From: a bacterium
GTDB taxonomy: Bacteria > SZUA-79 > Acidulodesulfobacterales > Acidulodesulfobacteraceae
Direction of reading: 5' to 3'
Assembly (NCBI GenBank): GCA_021813525.1
Contig: JAKAKK010000079.1
Coordinates: 1-63,693 of the forward strand
DNA: 63,693 nucleotides
In this document: positions 26,698 through 33,799 of the stretch, piece after piece
Numbering within the stretch: the first letter of the stretch is position 1
Layout of the letters: the number at the start of each line of letters is the position of its first letter
Translations under genes and position numbers: made by a program
Notes under the pieces: generated by a model
What the model was told of the DNA's origin: nothing
Seen by the model: the letters and a program-made list of their open reading frames with translations, nothing else
The model's database searches: none

Positions 26698-27342
26698 ATG
26701 GCTGAAAATACCGATAAAATGGTTATAGACGGCGTAGAACTTACCGGCATTTGGAAAGAGTTTCTGCCTTCGAGAATATTATATGAGGACGTTACGACGG
26801 AATTTCTCGACGAGGTTAAAAAACTGCCGGGCGGTTCTACCATAGTAAGATGTTATCAATGCGGAACATGTTCCGGCGGATGCACCCTTCCCGATTTCGT
26901 TGATAAATTTAACCCTAGAAGATTTATCGACTTGGTCAGAAGAGGGCATTACGACATATTGGTAAACGAAAATAAAGATTTAGTCTGGAAATGCGTATCG
27001 TGCCAGAGATGCACCCACAGATGCCCCAGAGGCGTAAACACGCAGGAAGTAGTCAGGGCGATAGCCAAATTTTTAGAAGACAGAAAAGTTTTCGGAAAGC
27101 TTACAAACGATGAAGCTTTCGACGAAATTTTTATGGAAGAAGTTATCGAAGACGGAAGGATAGACGAAGTTAAAATAGTCAAGGATTTTTATTCTAAAAC
27201 CGGAAGGCTTAAGGAAATGATGAGCGCAGACCAGCTCTCGCTCGGTTTCAAGATGCTTACCAGCGGAAGGATAAAGCTGTTCGGCGGCAAAATTAAAGAC
27301 TGGAAGAAAGTTTCCCAGAGGTTAAAGGAGGAATTACAATGA
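26698..27342 (+). CDS. shdrC2: sHdrC2, [4Fe-4S] subunit
   Basis: Second HdrC-like subunit, 214 residues, with two full clusters: C52, C55, C58, C62 (CYQCGTCSGGC) and C99, C102, C105, C109 (CVSCQRCTHRCP). The pattern RRFIDLVRRGHYDILV between them is standard for HdrC. A good AAGGAGAAAG site precedes the ATG. It overlaps shdrB2 by 4 bases (ATGA type), so C2 and B2 are made as a pair. In the best-known sHdr clusters a small 'hyp' gene lies between A and C2; here only 75 AT-rich bases occur. Confidence 0.9.
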   Translation: MAENTDKMVIDGVELTGIWKEFLPSRILYEDVTTEFLDEVKKLPGGSTIVRCYQCGTCSGGCTLPDFVDKFNPRRFIDLVRRGHYDILVNENKDLVWKCVSCQRCTHRCPRGVNTQEVVRAIAKFLEDRKVFGKLTNDEAFDEIFMEEVIEDGRIDEVKIVKDFYSKTGRLKEMMSADQLSLGFKMLTSGRIKLFGGKIKDWKKVSQRLKEELQ

Positions 27343-28244
27343 AAATAGGATATTTCCCCGGCTGTTCTTTGAAAGGAATGGCTCGAGCTTACGACGAATC
27401 TACTAAAATAGTCGCTCAGGAGTTCGGGATAGATTTAATGGAAATAGAGGACTTTAACTGCTGCGGCGCCCTAGAAGTAAAAGGCTCCAACGAAAAGCTT
27501 TCCTATATGCTCCCGGCAAGGGTAATGGATTCGGCGAAGGGAAGGTTTCACGTCGATGCCGTGGTTACCCCGTGCAACGGATGCTACCACAGTCTGTTAA
27601 GGGCAAATTCGGCAATGAACGAAAATGCCGCCGCTAAAGGAGACGTTATAAGCTTCCTTAAAGACGTCGGCTACGGAACATACGAAGGCGATATGGACGT
27701 AAGGCATTTTCTGGAACTGTTTTATAACGAAATAGGTCCGGAAAAAGTAAAATCGGCTGTTAAGAAACCTCTTAAAGGGCTAAAAGTCGCTTCTTATTAC
27801 GGATGTTTATACGAAAGGCCGAAAACTATTACTATGACCGGTTATAAAAGCAAAAGAGACGATTCGGAAAATCCTTATTTTCAAGACGAACTGTTGAAAG
27901 CAACCGGCGCGGAAGTAGTCGAATTTCATGCCTCGGCTTCATGCTGTGGCGGAGCGCACGCCCTTCAGGACGAATCTTTAGCCGCAACTTTATCGGCGGC
28001 GGTTTTATCTTCCGCAAAAGAGGCGGGGGCGGATATGTTAGTGCTTCCGTGTCCTTTGTGCGGAGCGGCTTTAGATATAAAACAGCCTGAAATAATTAAA
28101 GCGCACGGAGAAAAGGCGAAACTTCCGGTAGTTTATTTTACCCAGCTTATAGGGCTGAGCATAGGGAAAAATCCTAAAGAGCTTAAATTATCCGACCCGA
28201 TTTCTAATCCAATGGAAGTTTTAAAATCGAAAGGACTCGCGTGA
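27339..28244 (+). CDS. shdrB2: sHdrB2, CCG-domain subunit
   Basis: HdrB-like protein of 301 residues with both CCG domains intact: YFPGCSL ... NCCGALE ... CNGCYHSL in the first half and YYGCLYERP ... SCCGGAHA ... CPLCGAALD in the second. These bind the unusual noncubane cluster where disulfide or persulfide chemistry occurs. Overlap with shdrC2 by 4 bases indicates a stoichiometric pair. Its stop is followed 26 bases later by a 43-base palindrome, so the transcript may end or weaken here. Confidence 0.92.
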   Translation: MKIGYFPGCSLKGMARAYDESTKIVAQEFGIDLMEIEDFNCCGALEVKGSNEKLSYMLPARVMDSAKGRFHVDAVVTPCNGCYHSLLRANSAMNENAAAKGDVISFLKDVGYGTYEGDMDVRHFLELFYNEIGPEKVKSAVKKPLKGLKVASYYGCLYERPKTITMTGYKSKRDDSENPYFQDELLKATGAEVVEFHASASCCGGAHALQDESLAATLSAAVLSSAKEAGADMLVLPCPLCGAALDIKQPEIIKAHGEKAKLPVVYFTQLIGLSIGKNPKELKLSDPISNPMEVLKSKGLA

Positions 28245-28269
28245 TAAAATAAAAAAGTAAAAAGGTGCC

Positions 28270-28312
28270 GGATAAAAAGGGGTCGGATTTTAAATCCGAC
28301 CCCTTTTTATCC
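28270..28312. terminator. Near-perfect 43-bp palindrome (terminator or REP-like element)
   Basis: Two 21-base arms are exact reverse complements around a single central T (28291); the core is GGGGTCGGATTTTAAATCCGA with C-rich end. On either strand the stem is flanked by A/T runs, so it can act as a bidirectional terminator between shdrB2 and lbpA1. The core resembles REP-type palindromes that disperse with Y1 transposases. Confidence 0.65.
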
Positions 28313-28355
28313 TCTTTTCATTAGAACGCCGCATTTCAAAATTTTTATGATATAC

Positions 28356-28384
28356 TTGAGAATAATAAAAAATTATAGTATCAT
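28356..28384 (+). promoter_or_regulatory. Promoter for the lbpA-lip segment
   Basis: TTGAGA (28356-28361), 17-base spacer, TATCAT (28379-28384). It lies behind the strong hairpin, and 36 bases ahead of the lbpA1 ATG with AAGGAGG in the leader. An imperfect inverted repeat TATGATA ... TATCATA (28346-28352 and 28379-28385) brackets it. Confidence 0.5.
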
Positions 28385-28420
28385 AAATAAAAAAATAATT
28401 AATTTAAGGAGGAATTTATC

Positions 28421-28861
28421 ATGTCGTCTAAGATTAACGGATGCGATATTCCGGAGGATTTATACTACAGCGTAGAAAAACACGTATGGGGAAAACTAGG
28501 GGATGACGGAACGGTAACGGTAGGAATGACGAGCGTAGCCCAAAGTTTAGCAGGCAAACTGCTATATCTGACCCCGAAAAAAGTCGGACAAAAAATCGCC
28601 CAGCTTAAATCTGTCGCAACGGTAGAAAGCGGCAAATACGTGGGTCCCGTTCCCGCTCCGTTTTCCGGCGAAATAACCGCAGTTAACGAAGACGCGGTAA
28701 AAGACGTATCGCTGATAAATTCCGACCCATACGGCAAAGGGTGGGTATGCAAAATTAAAGCAGACAATATAGAAGCCGATAAAAAAAATCTTCTTACCGG
28801 AAAAGAAGCCGTAGAGGCATACAAGAAAAAAATAGAAGCAGACGGAATTAAATGCGAATAG
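28421..28861 (+). CDS. lbpA1: Lipoate-binding protein LbpA, copy 1
   Basis: A 146-residue GcvH-like lipoyl carrier specialised for the sHdr pathway. The lipoylation motif is VESGKYVGP with the modified lysine K72; LbpA proteins have 'ESGKYVGP' where GcvH has 'ESVKA'. Fold markers: YSVEKHVWGKL, VGMTSVAQSLAG, PFSGEITAVN. It should shuttle sulfur or electrons between the Hdr-like complex and a reoxidising enzyme in the cytoplasm. It has its own promoter and strong ribosome site. Paralogue of the next gene, about half identical by eye. Confidence 0.93.
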   Translation: MSSKINGCDIPEDLYYSVEKHVWGKLGDDGTVTVGMTSVAQSLAGKLLYLTPKKVGQKIAQLKSVATVESGKYVGPVPAPFSGEITAVNEDAVKDVSLINSDPYGKGWVCKIKADNIEADKKNLLTGKEAVEAYKKKIEADGIKCE

Positions 28862-28915
28862 CTTATATAGATAATATAAATATTAAATATTAAAACAAAA
28901 ATAGGAAGATATTAA

Positions 28916-29362
28916 ATGCCGATTTTTAACGAATGCAATATTCCCGAAGACCTCTATTACGATATAGAAAATCAGGTTTGGGGCAGAAAAAATTCCGACG
29001 GCACTTTTACCTTCGGAATGACCGACCCCGCTCAGTCTTTAGCCGGCAAAATTCTTTACGCCGACGTTAAACCCGTGGGCAGAATAATTAAAAAAGGAAA
29101 GAGCGCCGCGACTATAGAAAGCGGAAAGTACGTAGGCCCTTTTCCGATGCCTTTTGCCGGAGAAGTCGTAGAAGTGAACAAAGAGCTGGAAAACGACTCC
29201 CATATTATTAATTTAGACCCTTACGGAAAAGGCTGGATAGTAAAATTAAAGCCTCTTCCCGAATCCATGTCCGACGTAAATTCTCTTCCTACGGGGGAGG
29301 ATGCCGTAAACGCTTATATAAAAAAGCTGGAAAAAGAAGATATAATCTGTAAAAAGAGATAA
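28916..29362 (+). CDS. lbpA2: Lipoate-binding protein LbpA, copy 2
   Basis: Second LbpA (148 residues) with lipoyl lysine K71 in IESGKYVGPFPMPFAGEVVE. It shares the N-terminal CNIPEDLYYDIENQVWG framework with copy 1 but differs in surface loops (KKGKSAATIES). Having two carriers in tandem suggests either dosage or separate partners, for example one per HdrBC pair. Weak AGGAAG ribosome site. It is followed 7 bases later by lipS1, so carriers and assembly enzymes are cotranscribed. Confidence 0.92.
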   Translation: MPIFNECNIPEDLYYDIENQVWGRKNSDGTFTFGMTDPAQSLAGKILYADVKPVGRIIKKGKSAATIESGKYVGPFPMPFAGEVVEVNKELENDSHIINLDPYGKGWIVKLKPLPESMSDVNSLPTGEDAVNAYIKKLEKEDIICKKR

Positions 29363-29369
29363 GAAAAAT

Positions 29370-30371
29370 ATGAGTTTTTATGAATACAACGAAGATATAG
29401 ACGAAGATTATGCAAAAGGGTTCGATATAAGAAAAAACTATTTTAATTCCGAAATAAATTTTTACGCCCCTAGTATTAAGTCTTACGAAACCGAAGACTT
29501 TAAAAACGGTAAATCCGATTCTTTCCCCCCCTTTTCCATCACAGGCGGTTCATGTTCCTTAAAATGCGAACACTGCAACGCCGAAATTTTAAAATCTATG
29601 GCTCCGGCGCTAACGCCGGACGAACTTTTTGAACGGGCTAAAACTATATACGAATCAGGAGGCATGGGATTTTTGCTTAGCGGGGGGTCAAACAGCAAGG
29701 GCATAGTCGATATTTTGCCGTATATAAAAACTATAAAAAAAATAAAATCCGATTTAAACCTTAAAGTAATAGTCCACTGCGGGCTCATAACAGAAGAGAT
29801 AGCCGACGGACTTTTAGAAGCAGGGGTCGATTCGGCAATGCTCGACATAATAGGCGAAGAAGATACTATACGCAAAATATACCACTTGAACGCCACGGTT
29901 AAAGATTACGAAAATTCCCTGAAATATCTATCGGACAGAAAAATACCGTGTTCTCCGCACGTAGTAATAGGTTTAAAACACGGACGCATAGCAGGAGAAT
30001 TTAACGCTATCGACATTATTTCAAACTATGATATTTCTTCCTTGGTATTAGTGGGGTTTATGCCGATGCATAATACTAAAATGGAAAATGTTATTCCTCC
30101 GACAGCGGAAGAAATAGGGGAAGTATTTTTATACGCCCGTAAAAAATTTACTGAAACGCCCGTTCTTTTAGGGTGCGAAAGACCTTACGGACTAAGCAAG
30201 TTCAAAATAGAAGAGCTTGCGGTAAAATCAGGATTAAACGGCATCGCCTATCCATCGGAGGGAATTATTCCTTTCAGCGTAAAGCTCGGATTAAAGCCTA
30301 AATTTTCGGAATTATGCTGTTCGTTAATTTTTTCTGAAGCGGCTTTGCCCGTCATAGAAATGAGCCGTTAA
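29370..30371 (+). CDS. lipS1: Radical-SAM lipoate assembly protein LipS1
   Basis: A 333-residue radical SAM enzyme with the cluster motif CSLKCEHC (Cx3Cx2C) near residue 65 and a glycine-rich SAM region GGMGFLLSGGSNSKG. Context identifies it as LipS1: directly behind two LbpA genes and followed by a lipoate ligase and a second radical SAM gene. In the sLpl(AB)-LipS1/LipS2 pathway the two enzymes jointly insert the two sulfurs into octanoyl-LbpA. By sequence alone it could be any radical-SAM family member; operon content makes the call firm. Confidence 0.86.
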   Translation: MSFYEYNEDIDEDYAKGFDIRKNYFNSEINFYAPSIKSYETEDFKNGKSDSFPPFSITGGSCSLKCEHCNAEILKSMAPALTPDELFERAKTIYESGGMGFLLSGGSNSKGIVDILPYIKTIKKIKSDLNLKVIVHCGLITEEIADGLLEAGVDSAMLDIIGEEDTIRKIYHLNATVKDYENSLKYLSDRKIPCSPHVVIGLKHGRIAGEFNAIDIISNYDISSLVLVGFMPMHNTKMENVIPPTAEEIGEVFLYARKKFTETPVLLGCERPYGLSKFKIEELAVKSGLNGIAYPSEGIIPFSVKLGLKPKFSELCCSLIFSEAALPVIEMSR

Positions 30372-30402
30372 ATGAATATGCAATGAATATGCAATGAATA
30401 TG
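30372..30402 (+). repeat. Tandem 11-bp repeat at the lipS1-ligase junction
   Basis: The unit ATGAATATGCA occurs twice and a third partial copy (ATGAATATG) forms the start of the ligase gene. Every unit carries two ATGs. It begins directly after the lipS1 stop and provides up to six candidate start codons in a row. Confidence 0.8.
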
Positions 30403-31935
30403 TTCAGGGTAATAGACACCGGTTTAAACGATTTTTCGTATAATATATGCATGGATAAATCCCTCCTAGAACTCAGGAAGGAGGGTTTAATAGAGAACAC
30501 TTTCCGTTTTTTAAGATTTAAGCCTTGCGTTCTGACCGGGTATCACCAGTCGGTATTCAGCGAGATAAGGCGGGATTACTGCGAAGAGCGCGGTATAAGC
30601 ATCGGCAGAAGGATTACCGGCGGAGGAGCGATATATTTCGACGAAGCCCAGCTTGGGTGGGAACTAGTATTTTCTTCTAAAAGCATTAAGATTAAAAGTC
30701 TTGAAAATTTAACTGAAAATATCTGTACCTCTTTCGCAAAAGGGATAAGCAAACTTGGAATTGATGCAAAGTTTAGGCCTAGAAACGATATAGAAGTTGA
30801 CGGCAGGAAGATTTCGGGAACAGGCGGCACTTATGAGTCTTCGGTTTATTTTTTTCAAGGAACCCTTCTTTTAGATTTTAATCCCGAAAATATGGTAAAA
30901 TCCCTGAAAATTCCGGTCGAAAAATTGACGTCCAAAAATTTTAGTTCGATTCTTTCAAGGGTAACGTCCCTTAAAAGCATTTTAGGCCGTATTCCCGATT
31001 TAAACCTGATTAAATCGGCCGTTATTTCAGGATTTCAAGAACACTTAGGTTTAGATTTTTTTTACGAATCGGAATTATCGCGGAAAGAAGAAGATTTTTT
31101 AAAAGAAAACCGCCGGTTTTACGGTTCAGAGGAGTGGATTTATTCCAACGAATTCGACCCCGTTAAAACTAAAATGATTTCCGAAATTTATAAATGCGGC
31201 GGAGGGCTTTTTAAGACCTATGCAAAGGTTGACGAAAAAAGAAATTTATTAAAATATATTTATTTTACGGGCGACTATTTTGTTTCTCCGGCAAGGGCTA
31301 TTAACGATTTAGAAAGCTGTCTGAAAGATACGCCTTTCGACGAGCTCATATTTAAAATAGACGATTATTTCGAAAAATTTAAACCGGAGTTTCAAAATAT
31401 CGGGAAAGAAGATTTTTTTAATATCGTTATGCAGATTATCAATAAAGTTAATTTTTCTAAAAACACCGGAATAAAAGAAGAAGATTTATCGAGATTTATT
31501 TTCGTAAACGGAATGAAGCCCGAGGATATTTCATCGGCAGAATATATTCTTCTGCCTTACTGCGCCAAAAAAATTGACTGCGAATACAGAAATAAAGACA
31601 AATGTATATCCTGCGGCGAATGCGAAACCGGAACCGCATATAAATTTGCCGAAAGATACGGAATTACGGCGAAGACGATTATCAATTATGAAAATTTAGT
31701 TGAAACTTTAGGCGAATTAACCGCAAAAGGAGTTAAAACTTATATAGGATTCTGCTGCAAAGAATTTTACATAAAAAGAAACGCCGCATTTAAAGAAAGC
31801 GGGATAAAAGCTCTTTTAATAGATATTTCATCGCCTTTATGCTATAAATACAAGAATGAAGAATCTGCTTACGAAGGCAGTTTTGAAGGGGAAACTTCGT
31901 TAGGAGTTAACGTTTTATTTAAAATGTTCGGATAA
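30394..31935 (+). CDS. slplAB: Lipoate/octanoate-protein ligase sLpl(AB) fused to a DUF116 domain
   Basis: Residues 1-~230 are a BPL/LplA/LipB-type ligase: RRITGGGAIYF (72-82) and the lipoyl-AMP lysine K139 in GRKISGTGG. About 235-375 resemble the accessory LplA C-terminal domain (GGLFKTYAKVDEKRNLLKY). Residues ~382-513 are a DUF116 domain with eight cysteines (C390, C396, C404, C407, C410, C454, C455, C483), likely metal or Fe-S binding. The ligase should attach octanoate or lipoate to LbpA. ATG at 30394 or 30400. The fused third domain is unusual for the pathway; its role is unknown. Confidence 0.86.
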   Translation: MNMFRVIDTGLNDFSYNICMDKSLLELRKEGLIENTFRFLRFKPCVLTGYHQSVFSEIRRDYCEERGISIGRRITGGGAIYFDEAQLGWELVFSSKSIKIKSLENLTENICTSFAKGISKLGIDAKFRPRNDIEVDGRKISGTGGTYESSVYFFQGTLLLDFNPENMVKSLKIPVEKLTSKNFSSILSRVTSLKSILGRIPDLNLIKSAVISGFQEHLGLDFFYESELSRKEEDFLKENRRFYGSEEWIYSNEFDPVKTKMISEIYKCGGGLFKTYAKVDEKRNLLKYIYFTGDYFVSPARAINDLESCLKDTPFDELIFKIDDYFEKFKPEFQNIGKEDFFNIVMQIINKVNFSKNTGIKEEDLSRFIFVNGMKPEDISSAEYILLPYCAKKIDCEYRNKDKCISCGECETGTAYKFAERYGITAKTIINYENLVETLGELTAKGVKTYIGFCCKEFYIKRNAAFKESGIKALLIDISSPLCYKYKNEESAYEGSFEGETSLGVNVLFKMFG

Positions 31936-31961
31936 AAATAAAACCGGAGGACATATATTAT

Positions 31962-33053
31962 ATGAACGGAACCGCGGCGTTAGAAGATTTAAATTTAAAT
32001 TATGAAAGTAAAAGAGATAATGTTTCCGGCAATTCTCCGGAATATTTAAAAGTAAGCCTTGCGGCGGCAATGACCATGGATTTCGTGCCCGGCATTTTTT
32101 ACCGCAATGCCTGCCTGCACTGTATAAACGTTCTTTTGACTTACGATGAAGGATGCAGGGCAAACTGCGCATATTGCGGACTTCAGAAATCTAGGGAAGG
32201 CGAATATAACGATAAAAGTTTTATAAGAGTAGATTGGCCTGTATTTAAAACGGACGATATTATCGCGGCTACGCTTAAGAAGAAAGATACGGCGGATAGG
32301 ATATGCATTTCGATGATTACTCACGAAAGGGCGAAAGACGATACCTTTGCCGTTTTAAAAAAATTCGCAAATGAACTGCATTGTCCCGTTTCTATACTGA
32401 TGACCCCTACTATATTAAAACATAACGATATAGAACGCTTTAAGGAATACGGCGCCGATATGGTAACCGTCGCCTTAGACGCAGCGACCCCGGAACTGTT
32501 TGACGAGTATAGGGGGAGAGGCGTAGGAGGTCCGCACAGATGGGAAAAATATAACGATATACTTGAATATTCCGTTGCCGTTTTCGGCAAAAATAAGGTC
32601 GGATGCCATCTAGTAGTCGGTCTGGGCGAAACGGAAAAAGAAATGATTTTCAGGATGCAGGATGTGAGGGATAAAGGAGCAAGGTCGCATCTTTTTTCTT
32701 TTTATCGGGAAAAAGGTTCGAGGCTTGAAAATCATCCTCAGTGTCCGGCGGGCCAATACAGGAGAATCCAGGTGGCAAGACATATAATAGACTACGACAT
32801 GGGCAGGGCTGAAGATATGAAATTCGACGGCGGCGGAAGAATAACCGATTTCGGAATACCGTTTAAAAACGTAGCGGAGATAATAGAAAGAGGCGCGGCT
32901 TTTCAGACCACCGGATGTCCGGGAAAAACCGAAATTTCTGCATGCAACAGGCCTTTCGGCGATTCTTCGCCGAAAAATATCAGGAGTTTTCCGTTCGAAC
33001 TTAATGCAGGCGACGTAAACAGGGTAAGAAAAGAGTTATTGGAATACGATTAG
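31962..33053 (+). CDS. lipS2: Radical-SAM lipoate assembly protein LipS2
   Basis: Radical SAM enzyme of 363 residues with the cluster motif in YDEGCRANCAYCGLQ (Cx3Cx2C) near residue 55, SAM region ICISMITHERAKDD, and further cysteines (CLHC before the cluster, CPAG, CPGK, C in SACNRPFG) that could hold an auxiliary cluster. The C-terminus is of the BATS/biotin-synthase-like type. Placed after the ligase, it fits LipS2, the partner of LipS1. It has a good CCGGAGG site. 11 bases separate it from the OsmC-like gene. Confidence 0.86.
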   Translation: MNGTAALEDLNLNYESKRDNVSGNSPEYLKVSLAAAMTMDFVPGIFYRNACLHCINVLLTYDEGCRANCAYCGLQKSREGEYNDKSFIRVDWPVFKTDDIIAATLKKKDTADRICISMITHERAKDDTFAVLKKFANELHCPVSILMTPTILKHNDIERFKEYGADMVTVALDAATPELFDEYRGRGVGGPHRWEKYNDILEYSVAVFGKNKVGCHLVVGLGETEKEMIFRMQDVRDKGARSHLFSFYREKGSRLENHPQCPAGQYRRIQVARHIIDYDMGRAEDMKFDGGGRITDFGIPFKNVAEIIERGAAFQTTGCPGKTEISACNRPFGDSSPKNIRSFPFELNAGDVNRVRKELLEYD

Positions 33054-33063
33054 GAGAGCAAGA

Positions 33064-33522
33064 ATGTCCGAAGCCGAATTAGTCAAGGTAAAAGTAAAAC
33101 ATCTAAATAATTTGCAGAATCAGATTATTACCGAAAAACATACGCTTATAACGGACGAACCCGAAGCTTCAGGAGGGGACGAACTTGCCGTTAATCCGAT
33201 AGAACTTGTTCTCGGAGCCGAAGGCGCATGCACCGTGTCCGTTCTAATGATGTTCGCCAAAAGAATGAAGTACGACCTGAAGAGCGTAGAAATAAGTTTA
33301 ACCCACAAGAGGATTAGAGTTGAAGAAATAAAGGCCGCAGGAGCAGAACCGGATAACGAAAGAGGCTACGTCCATAAAATAGAAAAAAATATAAAATTTA
33401 TCGGAAATCTAGACGAAGACCAGCTCGAAGAACTGCAGAGAGTTTCTCAGAGATGCCCCGTTCATAATATGATAGAAAAAAGGTCCTATTTCGAAATATC
33501 GTTCGACCATGCGGACGATTAA
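33064..33522 (+). CDS. OsmC/YhfA-like thiol protein
   Basis: A 152-residue OsmC-fold protein. The two redox cysteines are C56 (GAEGACTVSVLMMFAKRM) and C131 (SQRCPVHNMIEKR), in the positions used by OsmC peroxidases; family members reduce organic peroxides, others act on persulfides. It starts 11 bases after lipS2 and is transcribed with it, so it is probably tied to sulfur handling. It is not part of the standard sHdr gene set as I know it. Confidence 0.85.
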   Translation: MSEAELVKVKVKHLNNLQNQIITEKHTLITDEPEASGGDELAVNPIELVLGAEGACTVSVLMMFAKRMKYDLKSVEISLTHKRIRVEEIKAAGAEPDNERGYVHKIEKNIKFIGNLDEDQLEELQRVSQRCPVHNMIEKRSYFEISFDHADD

Positions 33523-33544
33523 GATTAAGGTTTGCTTTTGAAAC

Positions 33545-33573
33545 TTGAAATTATTATTTAAAATTTATAAAAT
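33545..33573 (+). promoter_or_regulatory. Promoter for the small 52-residue protein
   Basis: TTGAAA (33545-33550), 17-base spacer, TAAAAT (33568-33573). The predicted start near 33580 leaves a leader of about 35 bases ending in AAAGGAGG before the ATG at 33616. Spacing is ideal although the hexamers are not perfect. Confidence 0.5.
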
Positions 33574-33615
33574 AATAAATTATGTTACGTCAAATAATAA
33601 AGGAGGTTTTATTTT

Positions 33616-33774
33616 ATGACGGTAACCGGAATCGGTTCTACTCCGGCAAGCACCATTATGACAAATTATCAGCAAATCATCCAGAATGCTCCGCCTATCA
33701 AGATAGAACTGCCGAATACTCCGCCTGCCGTCAGTTCGCAGGAGTCTAACGGCAATATAAGCATTCACGTTTAA
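33616..33774 (+). CDS. 52-residue protein of unknown function
   Basis: A short gene with strong signals: AAAGGAGG seven bases before the ATG and a promoter-like pair upstream. The protein begins MTVTGIGSTPASTIMTNYQQ, is proline- and serine-rich in the middle (APPIKIELPNTPPAV) and ends in GNISIHV. There are no cysteines, no membrane segment and no signal peptide. It lies between the OsmC-like gene and tilS. I do not recognise a family; a small structural, chaperone or regulatory role is possible. Confidence 0.65.
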   Translation: MTVTGIGSTPASTIMTNYQQIIQNAPPIKIELPNTPPAVSSQESNGNISIHV

Positions 33775-33799
33775 TGCAGGCAGACAAATATGAATTAAA

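Noticed and set aside
30372-30402. CRISPR-like repeat
   Set aside because: Units are 11 bases, adjacent without spacers and only ~3 copies; it is a simple tandem repeat.
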